From Hyphomicrobiales bacterium (lineage in GTDB: Bacteria; Pseudomonadota; Alphaproteobacteria; Rhizobiales; Rhizobiaceae), in NCBI GenBank assembly GCA_900469625.1, contig UBXV01000009.1, positions 124,001 through 188,000 of the forward strand: a DNA stretch of 64,000 nucleotides, given 5' to 3'. Position numbers and translations under genes: made by a program. Below the pieces are notes generated by a model. The model was not told where the DNA came from. It searched no databases and worked only from the letters and a program-made list of their open reading frames with translations. This document shows, one piece after another, positions 1 to 9,504 of the stretch; the first letter of the stretch is position 1, and the number at the start of each line of letters is the position of its first letter.

Positions 1-413
1 CGAATGACGACGTCGACATGGGCAATCTCCATGCCTTCGGGCGGCTCAGGCAGGTTGCCGATCTCGATATTGTTGACCGGGATATCGAGGACTTCGTTCT
101 GGCCTTCGACGAAGAAATGGTGATGGTCGGACACGTTGGTGTCGAAGTAGGTCTTGGCGCTTTCCACCGCGAGCACGCGGATCATGCCAGCCTCGGTGAA
201 CTGGTGCAGCGTGTTGTAGACGGTTGCCAGTGAAACCGGCACGCCGGCAACGACAGCCTCTTCATGCAGCTCTTCCACGGTCAGATGACGATCGCCCTTG
301 GCAAAGATCAGATCGGCAAGCGCGACACGCTGACGCGTGGGGCGCAGGCCCGAGCTGCGCAATCTCTCTTCCGAATTCACTTCGGTTGCTTTGATCATCA
401 AGGCGCGTTCCAT
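1..413 (-). CDS. irr: Fur-family iron response regulator Irr (C-terminus cut by window edge)
   Basis: About 137 codons are visible before the window edge; only the last few residues are missing. The translation has the Fur-family winged helix (residues about 15-90, with GLRPTRQR and VSLATVYNTLHQF) and then a DHHHFF histidine cluster, the haem/metal-binding motif typical of rhizobial Irr rather than Fur. Irr represses or activates iron and haem genes under low iron and is degraded or inactivated when haem is plentiful (family knowledge). The N-terminal GLRPTRQR lacks the Cys-Pro haem regulatory motif of the Bradyrhizobium protein. The ATG at 411-413 is the first in frame; an ATG 15 bases further in is an alternative. 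It is divergent from fabA, an arrangement I recall from Sinorhizobium. Confidence 0.93.
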   Translation of the reverse strand, partial: MERALMIKATEVNSEERLRSSGLRPTRQRVALADLIFAKGDRHLTVEELHEEAVVAGVPVSLATVYNTLHQFTEAGMIRVLAVESAKTYFDTNVSDHHHFFVEGQNEVLDIPVNNIEIGNLPEPPEGMEIAHVDVVI

Positions 414-719
414 GGATCCCGTAAAATTTACAATACTTCCGTTGCGATATAACTTTTGCGCACCGTTCTTTCAATAGATTCTAAGGTGCAGATGGGCTGG
501 AATGCCTGAAAAACCGGCCTATTTCGGGTAAGTCTGGTATTTAACTCTGGTCGGACCCACATTGATCCTGTAAGCGACGGCGAGACGATATCGCCACCAC
601 AATGGGCGATGCCGACACCGGAAACATCGAAAACGGCCATCGGCGCGCTTCATTTCACAGCGAACTTGCTCTAAAGCAGGTCTGACAACACTTTTTGTTA
701 CTCGGGGAAACAACCATTG
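414..719. other. Divergent irr/fabA intergenic region
   Basis: About 300 bases without a gene. It holds the irr promoter described separately and, next to fabA, a good ribosome binding site (GGGGAAA, 704-710). I looked for an iron-control-element palindrome (TTTAGAA-N3-TTCTAAA type) and did not find a convincing one. No clear promoter for fabA could be picked out. Confidence 0.5.
446..474 (-). promoter_or_regulatory. Probable sigma-70 promoter of irr
   Basis: On the minus strand TTGAAA (469-474) is followed after exactly 17 bases by TATATC (446-451). This is a good rhizobial housekeeping promoter, and its predicted start lies about 27 bases before the irr ATG. Assigned by eye, with no mapped transcript. 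Confidence 0.55.
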
Positions 720-1235
720 ATGACGACCAGACAATCCAGCTTCAGCTATGAGGAAATCCTGACCTGCGGCCGAGGCGAACTGTTTGGCCCAGGCAATGCG
801 CAGCTGCCGCTGCCGCCCATGCTCATGGTTCACCGCATCACCGAAATCTCCGAGACGGGCGGCGCTTTCGACAAGGGCTTCATCCGCGCCGAATACGACG
901 TCAGCCCGGACGACTGGTACTTTCCCTGCCATTTCCAGGGCAACCCGATCATGCCCGGCTGCCTCGGCCTCGACGGCATGTGGCAGCTGACGGGCTTCTT
1001 CCTCGGCTGGCTCGGCGAGCCGGGCCGTGGCATGGCGCTGTCGACGGGCGAAGTGAAGTTCAAGGGCATGGTTCGCCCGCACACCAAGCTGCTCCAGTAC
1101 GGCATCGACTTCAAGCGCGTCATGCGCGGACGTCTCGTGCTCGGCACGGCCGACGGCTGGCTCAAGGCCGATGGCGAGACCATCTACCAGGCAACCGACC
1201 TGCGCGTCGGTCTGTCGAAGGAAAAGACCGACTAA
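720..1235 (+). CDS. fabA: 3-hydroxydecanoyl-ACP dehydratase/isomerase FabA
   Basis: 171 residues, matching the usual FabA length. FabA dehydrates 3-hydroxyacyl-ACP and isomerises trans-2- to cis-3-decenoyl-ACP, starting anaerobic-type unsaturated fatty acid synthesis in the cytoplasm. The hotdog-fold active site is visible as [15 protein letters not shown] (about residues 70-84), with the catalytic His at its start and the Asp at its end. The ATG at 720 is chosen because GGGGAAA lies nine bases upstream; a TTG three bases earlier is in frame but less well placed. It is followed 46 bases later by fabB and then fabI, so the three are probably one operon. Confidence 0.96.
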   Translation: MTTRQSSFSYEEILTCGRGELFGPGNAQLPLPPMLMVHRITEISETGGAFDKGFIRAEYDVSPDDWYFPCHFQGNPIMPGCLGLDGMWQLTGFFLGWLGEPGRGMALSTGEVKFKGMVRPHTKLLQYGIDFKRVMRGRLVLGTADGWLKADGETIYQATDLRVGLSKEKTD

Positions 1236-1281
1236 GCCGCGGGTTCTCCGCACCGAATGAGATAAAGAAAAGGTCATCACC

Positions 1282-2505
1282 ATGAGACGGGTTGTTGTCA
1301 CGGGCCTCGGGGTCGTTTCCTCGATCGGAAACAATGCCGACGAAGTCACGGCATCGCTGCGCGACGCCAAGTCGGGCATCACGTTTTCTCCGGATTTCGC
1401 CGAAAACGGCTTCAAGTGCCAGGTCTGGGGCGCACCGACGCTTGATCCGACCGATCTCGTCGACCGGCGCGCCATGCGCTTCCTGTCGCAGGGCGGCGCC
1501 TGGAACCACGTGGCGATGAAGCAGGCAATCGCCGATTCCGGTCTCGAGGAAGCGGTGATTTCCCGCAACGAACGCACCGGCATCATCATGGGCTCGGGCG
1601 GACCGTCCACCCGCACCATCGTCGAAGCGTCCGATATCACCCGCAAGAACAACAGCCCGAAGCGCATCGGCCCGTTTGCCGTGCCGAAGGCGATGTCGTC
1701 GACGGCCTCGGCCACGCTTGCGACCTGGTTCCAGATCCACGGCGTCAACTACTCGATCTCGTCGGCCTGCTCGACCTCGGCGCACTGCATCGGCAATGCC
1801 GCCGAGATGATCCAGTGGGGCAAGCAGGATGTGATGTTCGCTGGCGGCCACGAGGACCTGGACTGGACGATGTCCAACCTGTTCGATGCCATGGGCGCGA
1901 TGTCCTCCAAGTACAACGACACGCCCGCGACCGCCTCGCGCGCCTATGACGCCAGCCGCGACGGCTTCGTCATCGCCGGCGGCGCCGGCGTGCTGGTGCT
2001 CGAAGAGCTGGAACACGCCAAGGCCCGCGGCGCCAAGATCTACGCCGAAATCGTCGGCTACGGCGCGACATCCGATGGTTACGACATGGTCGCGCCCTCG
2101 GGCGAAGGCGCCATCCGCTGCATGCGTCAGGCGCTGTCGACCGTTAAGGGCGACGTCGACTACATCAACACGCACGGCACCTCGACCCCGGTTGGCGACA
2201 GCAAGGAAATCGGCGCCATCCGCGAAGTGTTCGGCTCGAAGATCCCGCACATCCAGTCGACCAAGTCGCTGACCGGCCATTCGCTGGGCGCTGCCGGCGT
2301 GCAGGAATCGATCTACGGCCTGTTGATGATGCAGGCTGGCTTCATCGGCGAAAGCGCCCACATCACCGAGCTCGACCCGGAATTCGACGGCGTGCCGATC
2401 GTGCGCAAGCGCATCGACAATGCCAAGATCGATACGGTGCTTTCCAACTCGTTCGGTTTCGGCGGCACCAATGCGACGCTCGTCTTCCAGCGCTACAACG
2501 GATAA
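1282..2505 (+). CDS. fabB: 3-oxoacyl-ACP synthase I FabB
   Basis: 407 residues, the normal length for a type II ketosynthase. FabB condenses malonyl-ACP with the cis-unsaturated acyl-ACP made by FabA and is needed to elongate unsaturated chains. The Cys-His-His triad is visible: Cys163 in [10 protein letters not shown], the first His in [11 protein letters not shown] and the second in [12 protein letters not shown]. Pairing with fabA in one operon is the standard proteobacterial arrangement and separates it from FabF. The stop is four bases before the fabI start, which suggests tight co-translation. Confidence 0.95.
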   Translation: MRRVVVTGLGVVSSIGNNADEVTASLRDAKSGITFSPDFAENGFKCQVWGAPTLDPTDLVDRRAMRFLSQGGAWNHVAMKQAIADSGLEEAVISRNERTGIIMGSGGPSTRTIVEASDITRKNNSPKRIGPFAVPKAMSSTASATLATWFQIHGVNYSISSACSTSAHCIGNAAEMIQWGKQDVMFAGGHEDLDWTMSNLFDAMGAMSSKYNDTPATASRAYDASRDGFVIAGGAGVLVLEELEHAKARGAKIYAEIVGYGATSDGYDMVAPSGEGAIRCMRQALSTVKGDVDYINTHGTSTPVGDSKEIGAIREVFGSKIPHIQSTKSLTGHSLGAAGVQESIYGLLMMQAGFIGESAHITELDPEFDGVPIVRKRIDNAKIDTVLSNSFGFGGTNATLVFQRYNG

Positions 2506-2509
2506 CACC

Positions 2510-3316
2510 ATGACGGGACTGATGAACGGAAAGCGTGGCCTCATCATGGGTGTGGCCAACAACCACTCCATTGCCTGGGGCATTTCCAAGGCGCTGGCAG
2601 CCCAGGGCGCGGAACTGGCCTTCACCTACCAGGGTGAAGCGCTCGGCAAGCGCGTGAAGCCGCTGGCGGCCGAAGTCGGTTCCGACTTCCTGCTTCCCTG
2701 CGACGTCGAGGATATCGCTTCCGTCGATGCGGTCATCTCGGCCATCAAGGAGCGCTGGGGCACGCTCGACTTCATCGTCCATGCCATTGGCTTCTCCGAC
2801 AAGAACGAGCTGAAGGGCCTCTACGCCGACACCAGCCGTGACAACTTCAGCCGCACCATGGTGATCTCCTGCTTCTCGTTTACCGAGATCGCCAGGCGCG
2901 CCGCCGAACTGATGAACGACGGCGGCTCCATGCTGACGCTGACCTATGGCGGCTCGATGCGAGTGATGCCGAACTACAACGTCATGGGCGTTGCCAAGGC
3001 CGCACTCGAGGCGTCCGTGCGCTATCTGGCGGCCGACTATGGCGTGCGCGGTATCCGCGTCAACGCGATTTCCGCCGGCCCGATCCGCACGCTCGCCGGC
3101 GCCGGCATTTCGGACGCCCGCGCCATGCTCTCCTGGCAGCAGAAGAACTCGCCGCTGCGCCGCACCGTCACCATCGACGATGTCGGTAACTCCGCGCTTT
3201 ACCTGCTGTCCGATCTGTCGAGCGGCGTCACCGGCGAAATCCACTATGTGGACTCCGGCTACAACATCACCTCGATGCCGGCGCTCGATGCGCTGAGGAC
3301 GGCCGACGTCGAGTAG
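2510..3316 (+). CDS. fabI: Enoyl-ACP reductase FabI
   Basis: 268 residues. NADH-dependent reduction of trans-2-enoyl-ACP, the last step of each elongation cycle. It is a short-chain dehydrogenase with the divergent FabI nucleotide site (GVANNHSIAWGISKAL near the N-terminus) and the Tyr-X6-Lys catalytic signature (YNVMGVAKAAL, about residue 157). The ATG at 2510 follows four bases after the fabB stop; an upstream in-frame extension overlaps fabB and is rejected. In Sinorhizobium this position is a second fabI copy linked to fabA-fabB (recalled); whether another copy exists elsewhere cannot be seen here. FabI is the classical triclosan target. Confidence 0.95.
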   Translation: MTGLMNGKRGLIMGVANNHSIAWGISKALAAQGAELAFTYQGEALGKRVKPLAAEVGSDFLLPCDVEDIASVDAVISAIKERWGTLDFIVHAIGFSDKNELKGLYADTSRDNFSRTMVISCFSFTEIARRAAELMNDGGSMLTLTYGGSMRVMPNYNVMGVAKAALEASVRYLAADYGVRGIRVNAISAGPIRTLAGAGISDARAMLSWQQKNSPLRRTVTIDDVGNSALYLLSDLSSGVTGEIHYVDSGYNITSMPALDALRTADVE

Positions 3317-3364
3317 AACATCGAGCCCAGGACGACAGGTCTATGGGCTCTGCGAACTGCATGC

Positions 3365-3399
3365 AAAAGCCCCGGTGAGGTCCTCGCCGGGGCTTTTTC
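3365..3399 (+). terminator. Intrinsic terminator after fabI
   Basis: AGCCCCGG (3368-3375) pairs with CCGGGGCT (3387-3394), with a further GAGG/CCTC pairing inside the loop, followed by TTTTT. An A-run on the other side means it could also stop leftward transcripts arriving from the 3435-4229 gene. Confidence 0.85.
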
Positions 3400-3434
3400 G
3401 TTGGGGTGTCTTGCCGTTTGGCTGATGCCTGCGG

Positions 3435-4229
3435 CTATTCCAGGTCCATCGTGGTAAAGACCCGGCAATTGTCTGGCGCGGGCGTACCACGGCAAATCAC
3501 CGCATCGACCAGCTGGCCGACAGGAAGCGTGCTCGTCAACAGGAGCACCGTGGATAGATCATAGTGGCCGGGATTGCCGCCGGTGTCGCGCAGGCGTTCG
3601 ACCAGGGACTGGTAGCGCACGCCCATTTCACCGTAGTAGGCCACGAGTTTGCGGGTCTCGCGCTCGTTTCCGCCAAGCGTCGGGATGTCTTCGACGAGTG
3701 TCCCTTCTCCCGCGATCCGCCTTTTGCCTGCGGCAAGGACGAGCGTACAGGCCTGTGAGCAGGCACCAAGCGAAACGGCCTTGCCGATATAGTCGGCTCC
3801 CTTTCCATCGTTTGCGGTGCAGTTCTTCTCGTCGCGCTGACATCCGAAAAACATGGTCGTGCCCACCGCCACGCTCAGCTGGTTCTTGCGGATGAGGCGG
3901 CCGAGCGCCATCGCGGCCGCGATGTCGCCACCGGGCGATCGCAGGACTAATGGCAGCTTGCGACCGGCAAGCGTCTTCAACGTTGCCTTCAGGAGGGCCG
4001 GCGTCTTCGGACCTATGGTGCCCGTTGCGGAGATCCATTCCGGACATGTCGGCTCGCAACCATCCTGGTTGGAGCGCACGACGACAAACCGCATCTCCTC
4101 TTCAGCCGCCATTGCCGGCCGTTCCAGGAGCAGGCCTGCGACCAGCAGGCAGATCAGAGCCAGCACCGATCGCAGGTCAAGCTTGGCGACACCGGGTGAC
4201 GAACTCCATACGCGCATCGCAGTCTCCAA
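3435..4229 (-). CDS. Secreted ClpP-fold-like protein, probably catalytically dead paralogue of its neighbour
   Basis: 264 residues with an N-terminal hydrophobic segment (about 22-41, ending in AMAA) that looks like a signal peptide. The body resembles periplasmic ClpP/crotonase-like proteins (COG3904 type, by recall): an SPGGD loop (98-102), then a predicted helix (AMALGRLIR), then a Cys-rich segment. It is clearly a paralogue of the upstream 4248-5162 gene (shared EPTCPEWIS, SPGGD, AMALGR, DGKGA), from which it is separated by 18 bases, so the two are probably co-transcribed. Where the neighbour has CASAC and GVHQ, this copy has CSQAC and EDIP, so the predicted nucleophile Ser and the His are both replaced. 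Function unknown. Confidence 0.7.
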   Translation of the reverse strand: METAMRVWSSSPGVAKLDLRSVLALICLLVAGLLLERPAMAAEEEMRFVVVRSNQDGCEPTCPEWISATGTIGPKTPALLKATLKTLAGRKLPLVLRSPGGDIAAAMALGRLIRKNQLSVAVGTTMFFGCQRDEKNCTANDGKGADYIGKAVSLGACSQACTLVLAAGKRRIAGEGTLVEDIPTLGGNERETRKLVAYYGEMGVRYQSLVERLRDTGGNPGHYDLSTVLLLTSTLPVGQLVDAVICRGTPAPDNCRVFTTMDLE

Positions 4230-4247
4230 CCCTGACGACCCCGGCGG

Positions 4248-5162
4248 CTAGCGCTTCAGGTCCGACATGACGAAAACCCGGCAATGGGCGGAGGCGGGCA
4301 CCGTCTTGCAGACCCCGGCCGCGGTCAGCAATTCGACCCCGCCCAGTTGCGTGATCAACTTCATTTCCATCATCGCCACCGGCTCGATCTTGCGCATGTC
4401 GTTGGCGAACGTGATCTTCATCTGATCGATGACCGCACGCCCGACACCCATTTCCGCAAGGTAGGCCGCCAGCTCACGCTCCATCGCCTTGCTCATTTCA
4501 TAGATCGTGCGGGTGCCGACATTCTTTCGGCTGACGACCTTCTTGCTGGTCACCTTCTTCTTGCCGTTCACGATGCGATATTTCTCCAGATACTTTGTCT
4601 GGATCCGCGTTTGCACGGTGGTGATCTGATGGACGCCAAGGTATGCCCATTGGCCGACGACGCGCCGGATGCCGCCGGCAAGCATTAGCGGGCAAGCAGA
4701 CGCACAATAGGCCTCGCCCGAATAGGTAATGCCGATGAAGCGGGCGCCCTTGCCGTCATTGTCGCGGCAATCCTTCTGCTGCGGCTGGCAACCGATAAAG
4801 CGCGTCTTGCCCACCGCCACATCGAGCTTTCGCGCCCGGATAATCCGCCCGAGCGCCATGGCGGCGTCGACGTCGCCGCCGGGCGATGTCACCACGATCG
4901 GCAAGCGGCGATTGCCGATGGATTTGAGCAGCTTCTGCAAGCGCGCCGGACTGTCGCGAACGATCGTACCTTCAGCCGAGATCCACTCCGGGCATGTCGG
5001 CTCACACCCCACCTGATTGCTGCGCACCACGAGGAATTGCATGGCATCGCCGCCGGCCGGTGCTGCACGAACCGTGGCGGCCGAGGCCACGAGCGCGGCC
5101 ATCAGGCAGACGGTGGCCGCGCAAAAAAGAAGGCCGTCACGTAGCACTTTCGTTCCGAGCAA
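4248..5162 (-). CDS. Secreted ClpP-fold-like protein with putative Ser-His active site
   Basis: 304 residues with an N-terminal hydrophobic signal (about 11-34, ending VRAAPA). It has an SPGGD oxyanion-type loop (93-97), a putative nucleophile Ser155 in CASACPLML, and His178 in YLGVHQ. These are laid out as in periplasmic ClpP-fold serine hydrolases of the COG3904 type (family assignment from memory). Paired cysteines (EPTC; CQPQQKDC; CASAC) suggest disulphides in the periplasm. A lysine-rich insertion (about 190-220) follows the His. It is the first gene of a two-gene unit with its degenerate paralogue downstream. No substrate can be inferred. Confidence 0.72.
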   Translation of the reverse strand: MLGTKVLRDGLLFCAATVCLMAALVASAATVRAAPAGGDAMQFLVVRSNQVGCEPTCPEWISAEGTIVRDSPARLQKLLKSIGNRRLPIVVTSPGGDVDAAMALGRIIRARKLDVAVGKTRFIGCQPQQKDCRDNDGKGARFIGITYSGEAYCASACPLMLAGGIRRVVGQWAYLGVHQITTVQTRIQTKYLEKYRIVNGKKKVTSKKVVSRKNVGTRTIYEMSKAMERELAAYLAEMGVGRAVIDQMKITFANDMRKIEPVAMMEMKLITQLGGVELLTAAGVCKTVPASAHCRVFVMSDLKR

Positions 5163-5567
5163 AGATGCGCCCCTGATCCCGACTGTTTCAGAACAATTTC
5201 AAGCCGCATGCCCCATGCGGCAATGGTGTCCGTCGAAGAAAATGTCTCTTTCAAGATCCGCGCAGATCAACCACCGCCGCCAATAAGGTTGCATATCCGC
5301 GGATTAAAACCAACGATAGCGCGAGAAAAAAAGCGAGCGCAACACAACCGGGATCGCGGAGCGCTGGCCCATTTTTTCGACGGCGCTGTGTCTTTTGGTC
5401 GAGGTTCGCCACGCCACCGGTGGCGCTGGCGCAACCGGCAACGCCGCTTGAATGCGCAGGCGACATCACGGGTGTCGACCATTGGCGGGTCAGGCGAAAG
5501 GGAAAAGCGCGTTTGTTGTGCCAACGTACAGCCGATACCGGCGCCAGATGGCCGAAAATCGGCAGCT
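5163..5567. other. Intergenic region upstream of the ClpP-like pair
   Basis: About 400 bases without a convincing gene on either strand; open frames here have no recognisable protein features. One perfect short hairpin, GCCGCATG-CCC-CATGCGGC (5203-5221), sits about 40 bases upstream of the 5162 start and would lie in that gene's leader. Confidence 0.45.
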
Positions 5568-5789
5568 TTAGGTCCAGAGGAACAGGGCAAGCACGACGAC
5601 GATGATCGCCAGGACGACCAATCCGGTGTGCGTGCGCCGCGCCTGCCCCATCGGCAGACGGTAGAGGCTTTGCAGGAACGACAGTGGCACTTCGGAGGTG
5701 GCGCCGTGCCCCTCGGAATGCTTGATATCTTTTGCGATGGCTTCGGCCGCATCCTCGGTCAGTGGCGGCCTGTTCAATCCCCACGTCAT
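5568..5789 (-). CDS. Small single-pass membrane protein of unknown function
   Basis: 73 residues from the ATG at 5787-5789, which has AAGGATGG nine bases upstream; an ATG nine bases earlier would sit directly on that Shine-Dalgarno and is less likely. The N-terminal two thirds is polar (TWGLNRPPL, with acidic and basic residues). The C-terminus is one strong membrane segment (LVVLAIIVVVLALFLW), with the protein ending just after it, as in tail-anchored proteins. I do not recognise a family. The next gene in this direction (ClpP-like, start 5162) is over 400 bases away, so it is probably monocistronic. Confidence 0.5.
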   Translation of the reverse strand: MTWGLNRPPLTEDAAEAIAKDIKHSEGHGATSEVPLSFLQSLYRLPMGQARRTHTGLVVLAIIVVVLALFLWT

Positions 5790-5903
5790 GGCACCCATCC
5801 TTCGGCGAGACACGTCGGCATCGACCATGGTGAGCCCGATTGCAAGGGATGGCAACAGGCAATCATCGGCGTTTGCATCCACCGATCGCCTGCGCGCGAA
5901 AAC

Positions 5904-5940
5904 AAAAGAGCCGGGCGACGAACCCGGCTCTTTTGCTTTA
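5904..5940 (-). terminator. Intrinsic terminator of the methyltransferase gene
   Basis: A perfect 12-bp stem, AAAAGAGCCGGG (5904-5915) with CCCGGCTCTTTT (5923-5934) and a 7-base loop. T-runs occur on both strands, so it can act in either direction; it lies 14 bases past the 5954 gene end. Confidence 0.85.
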
Positions 5941-5953
5941 CTTTATTTGCGGC

Positions 5954-6970
5954 TCAGCGCTTGCCCCAAAGGACCTTGAAGCGCGCGTTGCGGCAGGTCT
6001 CGCCATATTCCTTGAAGGTCTCGGCGAGTACCGGCTCGTATTGCAGGCCGCGATTGGCGACCAGCATGACCTTGCCGCCCTGCTTCAGCGCCTTGTGCGC
6101 CGCCTTGATGATCGCCACGCCCAGCGCCGGCTCAGCGGCATGGCCTTCGTGGAAGGGCGGGTTCATGACGATGAGGTCGTACTTGTCGCGCGGTTCTTCG
6201 CTCGTCAGGTCGAACCAGTAGAAGCGCGCCGGCATGCGCGGCGCGTTCGCCATCATGTTGACGCGGGCCGCTTCCAGCGCATCGTGATCGGCTTCGAACA
6301 GATCGATGCCCTTGGTGCCCGGCGACGTTTCGGCGAGCTTGACCGCCAGGTAGCCCCAGCCGGCGCCGAAATCGGCGGCATGGCCGTTGAAGTCGCGTGG
6401 CAGGCGCGAGGCCAGCAGTTCCGAGCCGGCATCGATGCGGTCGTGCGAAAACATTCCGGGCGACGCCTCGAACAGGCCATCGACGCGAACCGGCACCTTG
6501 GCAAGCTTCTGCACGGCATCGGTTGCGTCTTCCGGCCGCGTGAACCAGAAGGCGACGCCGTGATACTTCGGCAGGTGATCGCCGTCCCATTCGAACTTGG
6601 CGATGCGCTTTCTCAGCGACTGGATGCCATCTTCCTTGCCGCCGGCAACGACGATCAGCGCGCCATCGCGGGTGCGCTTCAGCGCCTCGGCGATGCGGTC
6701 CTCGTTTTCGCCCTTGTGCTTGCCGCACAGGATCAGGGCGACGTCATAGTCCTCGCCGGTGACGACAGGCGCCACATCGGCACGCTGGGCCTCCAGGGCG
6801 CGATAGAGCGGCCTCAGCGGCTGGACGGCGGCGATCGACGCCCCGAAGCCCTCGGGCAGCCTGTAGCCCGCCTCTGCGCCGAGGAAGAGCACACGCTCGC
6901 CCTCGCCCGGCGGGTCGATAATCCCGGTTTCGAACGGGTGGAACAGGGTCTTCAATGCATCTCGGCTCAT
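5954..6970 (-). CDS. RsmC-like class I methyltransferase
   Basis: 338 residues from the ATG at 6968-6970. The layout is that of RsmC/RlmG-type rRNA guanine-N2 methyltransferases: an N-terminal domain resembling a degenerate methyltransferase (about 1-170), then a catalytic domain with SAM motif I (ADFGAGWGYLAV, about residue 205) and motif IV NPPF (about residue 270, in VMNPPFHEGHA). NPPF marks enzymes that methylate an exocyclic amino group. The 16S m2G1207 role is family inference; the exact nucleotide cannot be read from sequence. An in-frame upstream extension runs through the pnp terminator and is rejected. Confidence 0.8.
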   Translation of the reverse strand: MSRDALKTLFHPFETGIIDPPGEGERVLFLGAEAGYRLPEGFGASIAAVQPLRPLYRALEAQRADVAPVVTGEDYDVALILCGKHKGENEDRIAEALKRTRDGALIVVAGGKEDGIQSLRKRIAKFEWDGDHLPKYHGVAFWFTRPEDATDAVQKLAKVPVRVDGLFEASPGMFSHDRIDAGSELLASRLPRDFNGHAADFGAGWGYLAVKLAETSPGTKGIDLFEADHDALEAARVNMMANAPRMPARFYWFDLTSEEPRDKYDLIVMNPPFHEGHAAEPALGVAIIKAAHKALKQGGKVMLVANRGLQYEPVLAETFKEYGETCRNARFKVLWGKR

Positions 6971-6994
6971 CGGTTTCTTCCGTCGATCTCGTAC

Positions 6995-7028
6995 AAGAAA
7001 AGGGCGCGGAGCGATCCGCTCCGCGCCC
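6995..7028 (-). terminator. Intrinsic terminator of pnp
   Basis: GGGCGCGGAGCG (7002-7013) pairs perfectly with CGCTCCGCGCCC (7017-7028) around a 3-base loop. On the minus strand it is followed by TTTTCTT, 25 bases past the pnp stop. Confidence 0.85.
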
Positions 7029-7052
7029 CGAATGCGTTCGGGCAGAGACCGC

Positions 7053-9194
7053 TTATTCAGCGGCTTCGCCGTCACCCTTCTTTTCTGCAGCAACTTCCTT
7101 GCCGGTCGCCTGGTCGACGACCTTCATGGAAAGGCGAACCTTGCCACGCTCGTCGAAGCCCATCAGCTTGACCCAGACCTTGTCGCCTTCCTTGACGACG
7201 TCGGTCGTCTTGGCAACGCGCTCGGAGGCGAGCTGCGAGATGTGGACGAGGCCGTCGCGGGCGCCGAAGAAGTTGACGAAGGCGCCGAAGTCGGCGGTCT
7301 TGACAACAGTACCCTCGTACACCTGGCCGACTTCCGGCTCGGCAACGATCGAGTGGATCCACTTGCGGGCCGCTTCGATTTCCTTGCCCGACGAAGAGGC
7401 GATCTTCACGGTGCCATCGTCTTCGATGTTGATCTTGGCGCCGGTCTTTTCGACGATTTCGCGGATGACCTTGCCGCCCGAGCCGATGACTTCACGGATC
7501 TTGTCGACCGGGATGTTCATGACTTCGATGCGCGGTGCGAATTCGCCGAGCTGGCCACGGCTTTCGGAGATGGCCTTCGCCATTTCGCCGAGGATGTGGA
7601 GACGGCCGCCCTTGGCCTGGTTGAGCGCGATGCCCATGATCTCTTCGGTGATGCCCTCGATCTTGATGTCCATCTGCAGCGAGGTGATGCCGGCGTCGGT
7701 GCCTGCAACCTTGAAGTCCATGTCGCCGAGGTGGTCTTCGTCGCCGAGGATGTCGGAGAGAACGGCGAAGCGCTCATCTTCCTTGATCAGGCCCATGGCG
7801 ATACCGGCAACCGGCTTTGCGAGCGGAACGCCTGCATCCATGAGCGCGAGCGAGGTGCCGCAGACCGTTGCCATCGACGAGGAGCCGTTGGATTCGGTGA
7901 TTTCGGACACGACGCGCAGCGTGTAGGGGAACTGCTCGGCTTCCGGCAGCATCGGGCGGATAGCGCGCCAGGCGAGCTTGCCGTGACCGATTTCGCGGCG
8001 GCCCGGGGAGCCCATGCGACCGGTTTCACCGACCGAGTAGGGCGGGAAGTTGTAGTGCAGCATGAAGCGTTCTTTGTACATGCCGGTCAGGCTGTCGACG
8101 TACTGCTCGTCTTCGCCGGTGCCGAGCGTGGCGACGACGATCGCCTGCGTTTCGCCGCGGGTGAACAGCGCCGAACCGTGGGTGCGCGGCAGAAGGCCGA
8201 CTTCCGAAACGATCGCGCGAACGGTTTCCAGATCGCGGCCGTCGATGCGGCTCTTGGTGTCGAGGATGTTCCAGCGAACGATCTTGGCCTGCAGGTGCTT
8301 GAAGACCGCGCCGATGACTTCAGCGGCGTACTTCGGCTCTGCGCCTTCCGGGAAGAAGTGTGCCTTCACCTTTGCCTTGATGGCGTCGACGGCAGCGTAG
8401 CGGGCAGCCTTCTCGGTGATCTTGTAGGCGTCGCGCAGTTCGGCTTCGGCCATGCCGAGCATTTCGGCTTCGAGCGCGGAATGATCTTCCGGCTGGAAAT
8501 CGCGCGGCTCCTTGGCAGCGACTTCAGCGAGCTTGATGATGGCGTCGATGACGGGCTGGAAACCCTTCTGGCCGAACACGACGGCGCCGAGCATGACGTC
8601 TTCGCCCAGTTCCTTGGCTTCCGACTCGACCATCAGCACGGCTTCCTGCGTGCCGGCGACGACGAGGTCGAGGGTCGATTCGTCCATCTCGTCGAGATGC
8701 GGGTTGAGAACGTACTGGCCGTTGATGTAGCCGACGCGCGCGCCGCCGATCGGGCCCATGAACGGGATGCCGGACAGCGTCAGCGCAGCGGAAGCGGCAA
8801 CCATCGACAGGATGTCGGGATTGTTTTCGAGGTCATGCTGCATGACCGTAACGACGACCTGGGTGTCGTTCTTATAGCCATCGGGGAAAAGCGGGCGGAT
8901 CGGGCGGTCGATCAGGCGCGAAACCAGCGTTTCGTTTTCGCTCGGACGACCTTCGCGCTTGAAGTAGCCACCCGGGATCTTGCCGGCGGCGTAGGTCTTT
9001 TCCTGGTAGTTGACGGTCAGCGGGAAGAAGTCCTGGCCCGGCTTCGGCGCCTTGGCCGAAACGACGGTGGCGAGAACGACGGTTTCGCCGTAGGTGGCGA
9101 GAACGGCGCCGTCAGCCTGACGGGCGACCTTGCCGGTTTCGAGCTTGAGCGGACGCCCAGCCCATTCGATTTCGACCTTATGGGTATCGAACAT
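7053..9194 (-). CDS. pnp: Polyribonucleotide nucleotidyltransferase (PNPase)
   Basis: 713 residues, full length. Phosphorolytic 3'-5' exoribonuclease and degradosome component. Domains in order: two RNase PH-like domains separated by an alpha-helical linker (1 to about 550), a KH domain with [12 protein letters not shown] (about 565-580), and a C-terminal S1 domain (about 620-690, with [18 protein letters not shown]). It lies downstream of rpsO, as in most proteobacteria. The 350-base gap contains an rpsO terminator, so pnp may have its own promoter or depend on read-through. Autoregulation by cleavage of its leader is known in E. coli and is possible here. Confidence 0.97.
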   Translation of the reverse strand: MFDTHKVEIEWAGRPLKLETGKVARQADGAVLATYGETVVLATVVSAKAPKPGQDFFPLTVNYQEKTYAAGKIPGGYFKREGRPSENETLVSRLIDRPIRPLFPDGYKNDTQVVVTVMQHDLENNPDILSMVAASAALTLSGIPFMGPIGGARVGYINGQYVLNPHLDEMDESTLDLVVAGTQEAVLMVESEAKELGEDVMLGAVVFGQKGFQPVIDAIIKLAEVAAKEPRDFQPEDHSALEAEMLGMAEAELRDAYKITEKAARYAAVDAIKAKVKAHFFPEGAEPKYAAEVIGAVFKHLQAKIVRWNILDTKSRIDGRDLETVRAIVSEVGLLPRTHGSALFTRGETQAIVVATLGTGEDEQYVDSLTGMYKERFMLHYNFPPYSVGETGRMGSPGRREIGHGKLAWRAIRPMLPEAEQFPYTLRVVSEITESNGSSSMATVCGTSLALMDAGVPLAKPVAGIAMGLIKEDERFAVLSDILGDEDHLGDMDFKVAGTDAGITSLQMDIKIEGITEEIMGIALNQAKGGRLHILGEMAKAISESRGQLGEFAPRIEVMNIPVDKIREVIGSGGKVIREIVEKTGAKINIEDDGTVKIASSSGKEIEAARKWIHSIVAEPEVGQVYEGTVVKTADFGAFVNFFGARDGLVHISQLASERVAKTTDVVKEGDKVWVKLMGFDERGKVRLSMKVVDQATGKEVAAEKKGDGEAAE

Positions 9195-9504
9195 GTTCTG
9201 TCCTTCGTGTGCGGCAGACCTTTCCGCGGCTGTTGCAGCGCGGGTGGTCGGAAAACCGCCTGGTATGGCGCATCACGGGCAAGACAACGGGAGGCTTCAA
9301 ACGAGACCGGCCGCTTTCCGCTGTGCAAGACCTGGCTGCTCCGCAGCGGGTTCTGCAAGCAGGCGCCGAAGCATCCTGCAATCCTGCCCCATGACGGGCC
9401 ATCGGTTGATCCGCGGTCCGGCCCATCCGGCCCGCTGGATACCTCTCCTTTTTGCGCCTAGGGCGCGTGTGGAGAGTTCATTTCTCGAGCGCTCTGCGCC
9501 CCAT
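9195..9504 (-). other. pnp leader / rpsO-pnp spacer
   Basis: About 310 bases between the rpsO terminator and the pnp start. Open frames here lack family features. On the minus strand there is a G/A-rich AAAAAGGAGAGG stretch near 9447-9458 without a well-placed start codon, and a GGGCGC/GCGCCC dyad just beyond the rpsO terminator (about 9462-9501). I see no clear promoter. Confidence 0.35.

Noticed and set aside
414-719. Iron-control-element or Fur box between irr and fabA
   Set aside because: No convincing TTTAGAA/TTCTAAA-type dyad could be found by eye.
1162-2625. 487-codon open frame opposite fabB
   Set aside because: Antisense shadow of fabB, which has all catalytic residues.
5208-6221. 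337-codon plus-strand frame across the 5.2-6.2 kb region
   Set aside because: Runs through a terminator and antisense to two better-supported genes.
7032-9461. 809-codon open frame opposite pnp
   Set aside because: Antisense shadow of an intact pnp; no ribosome binding site and no recognisable domains.
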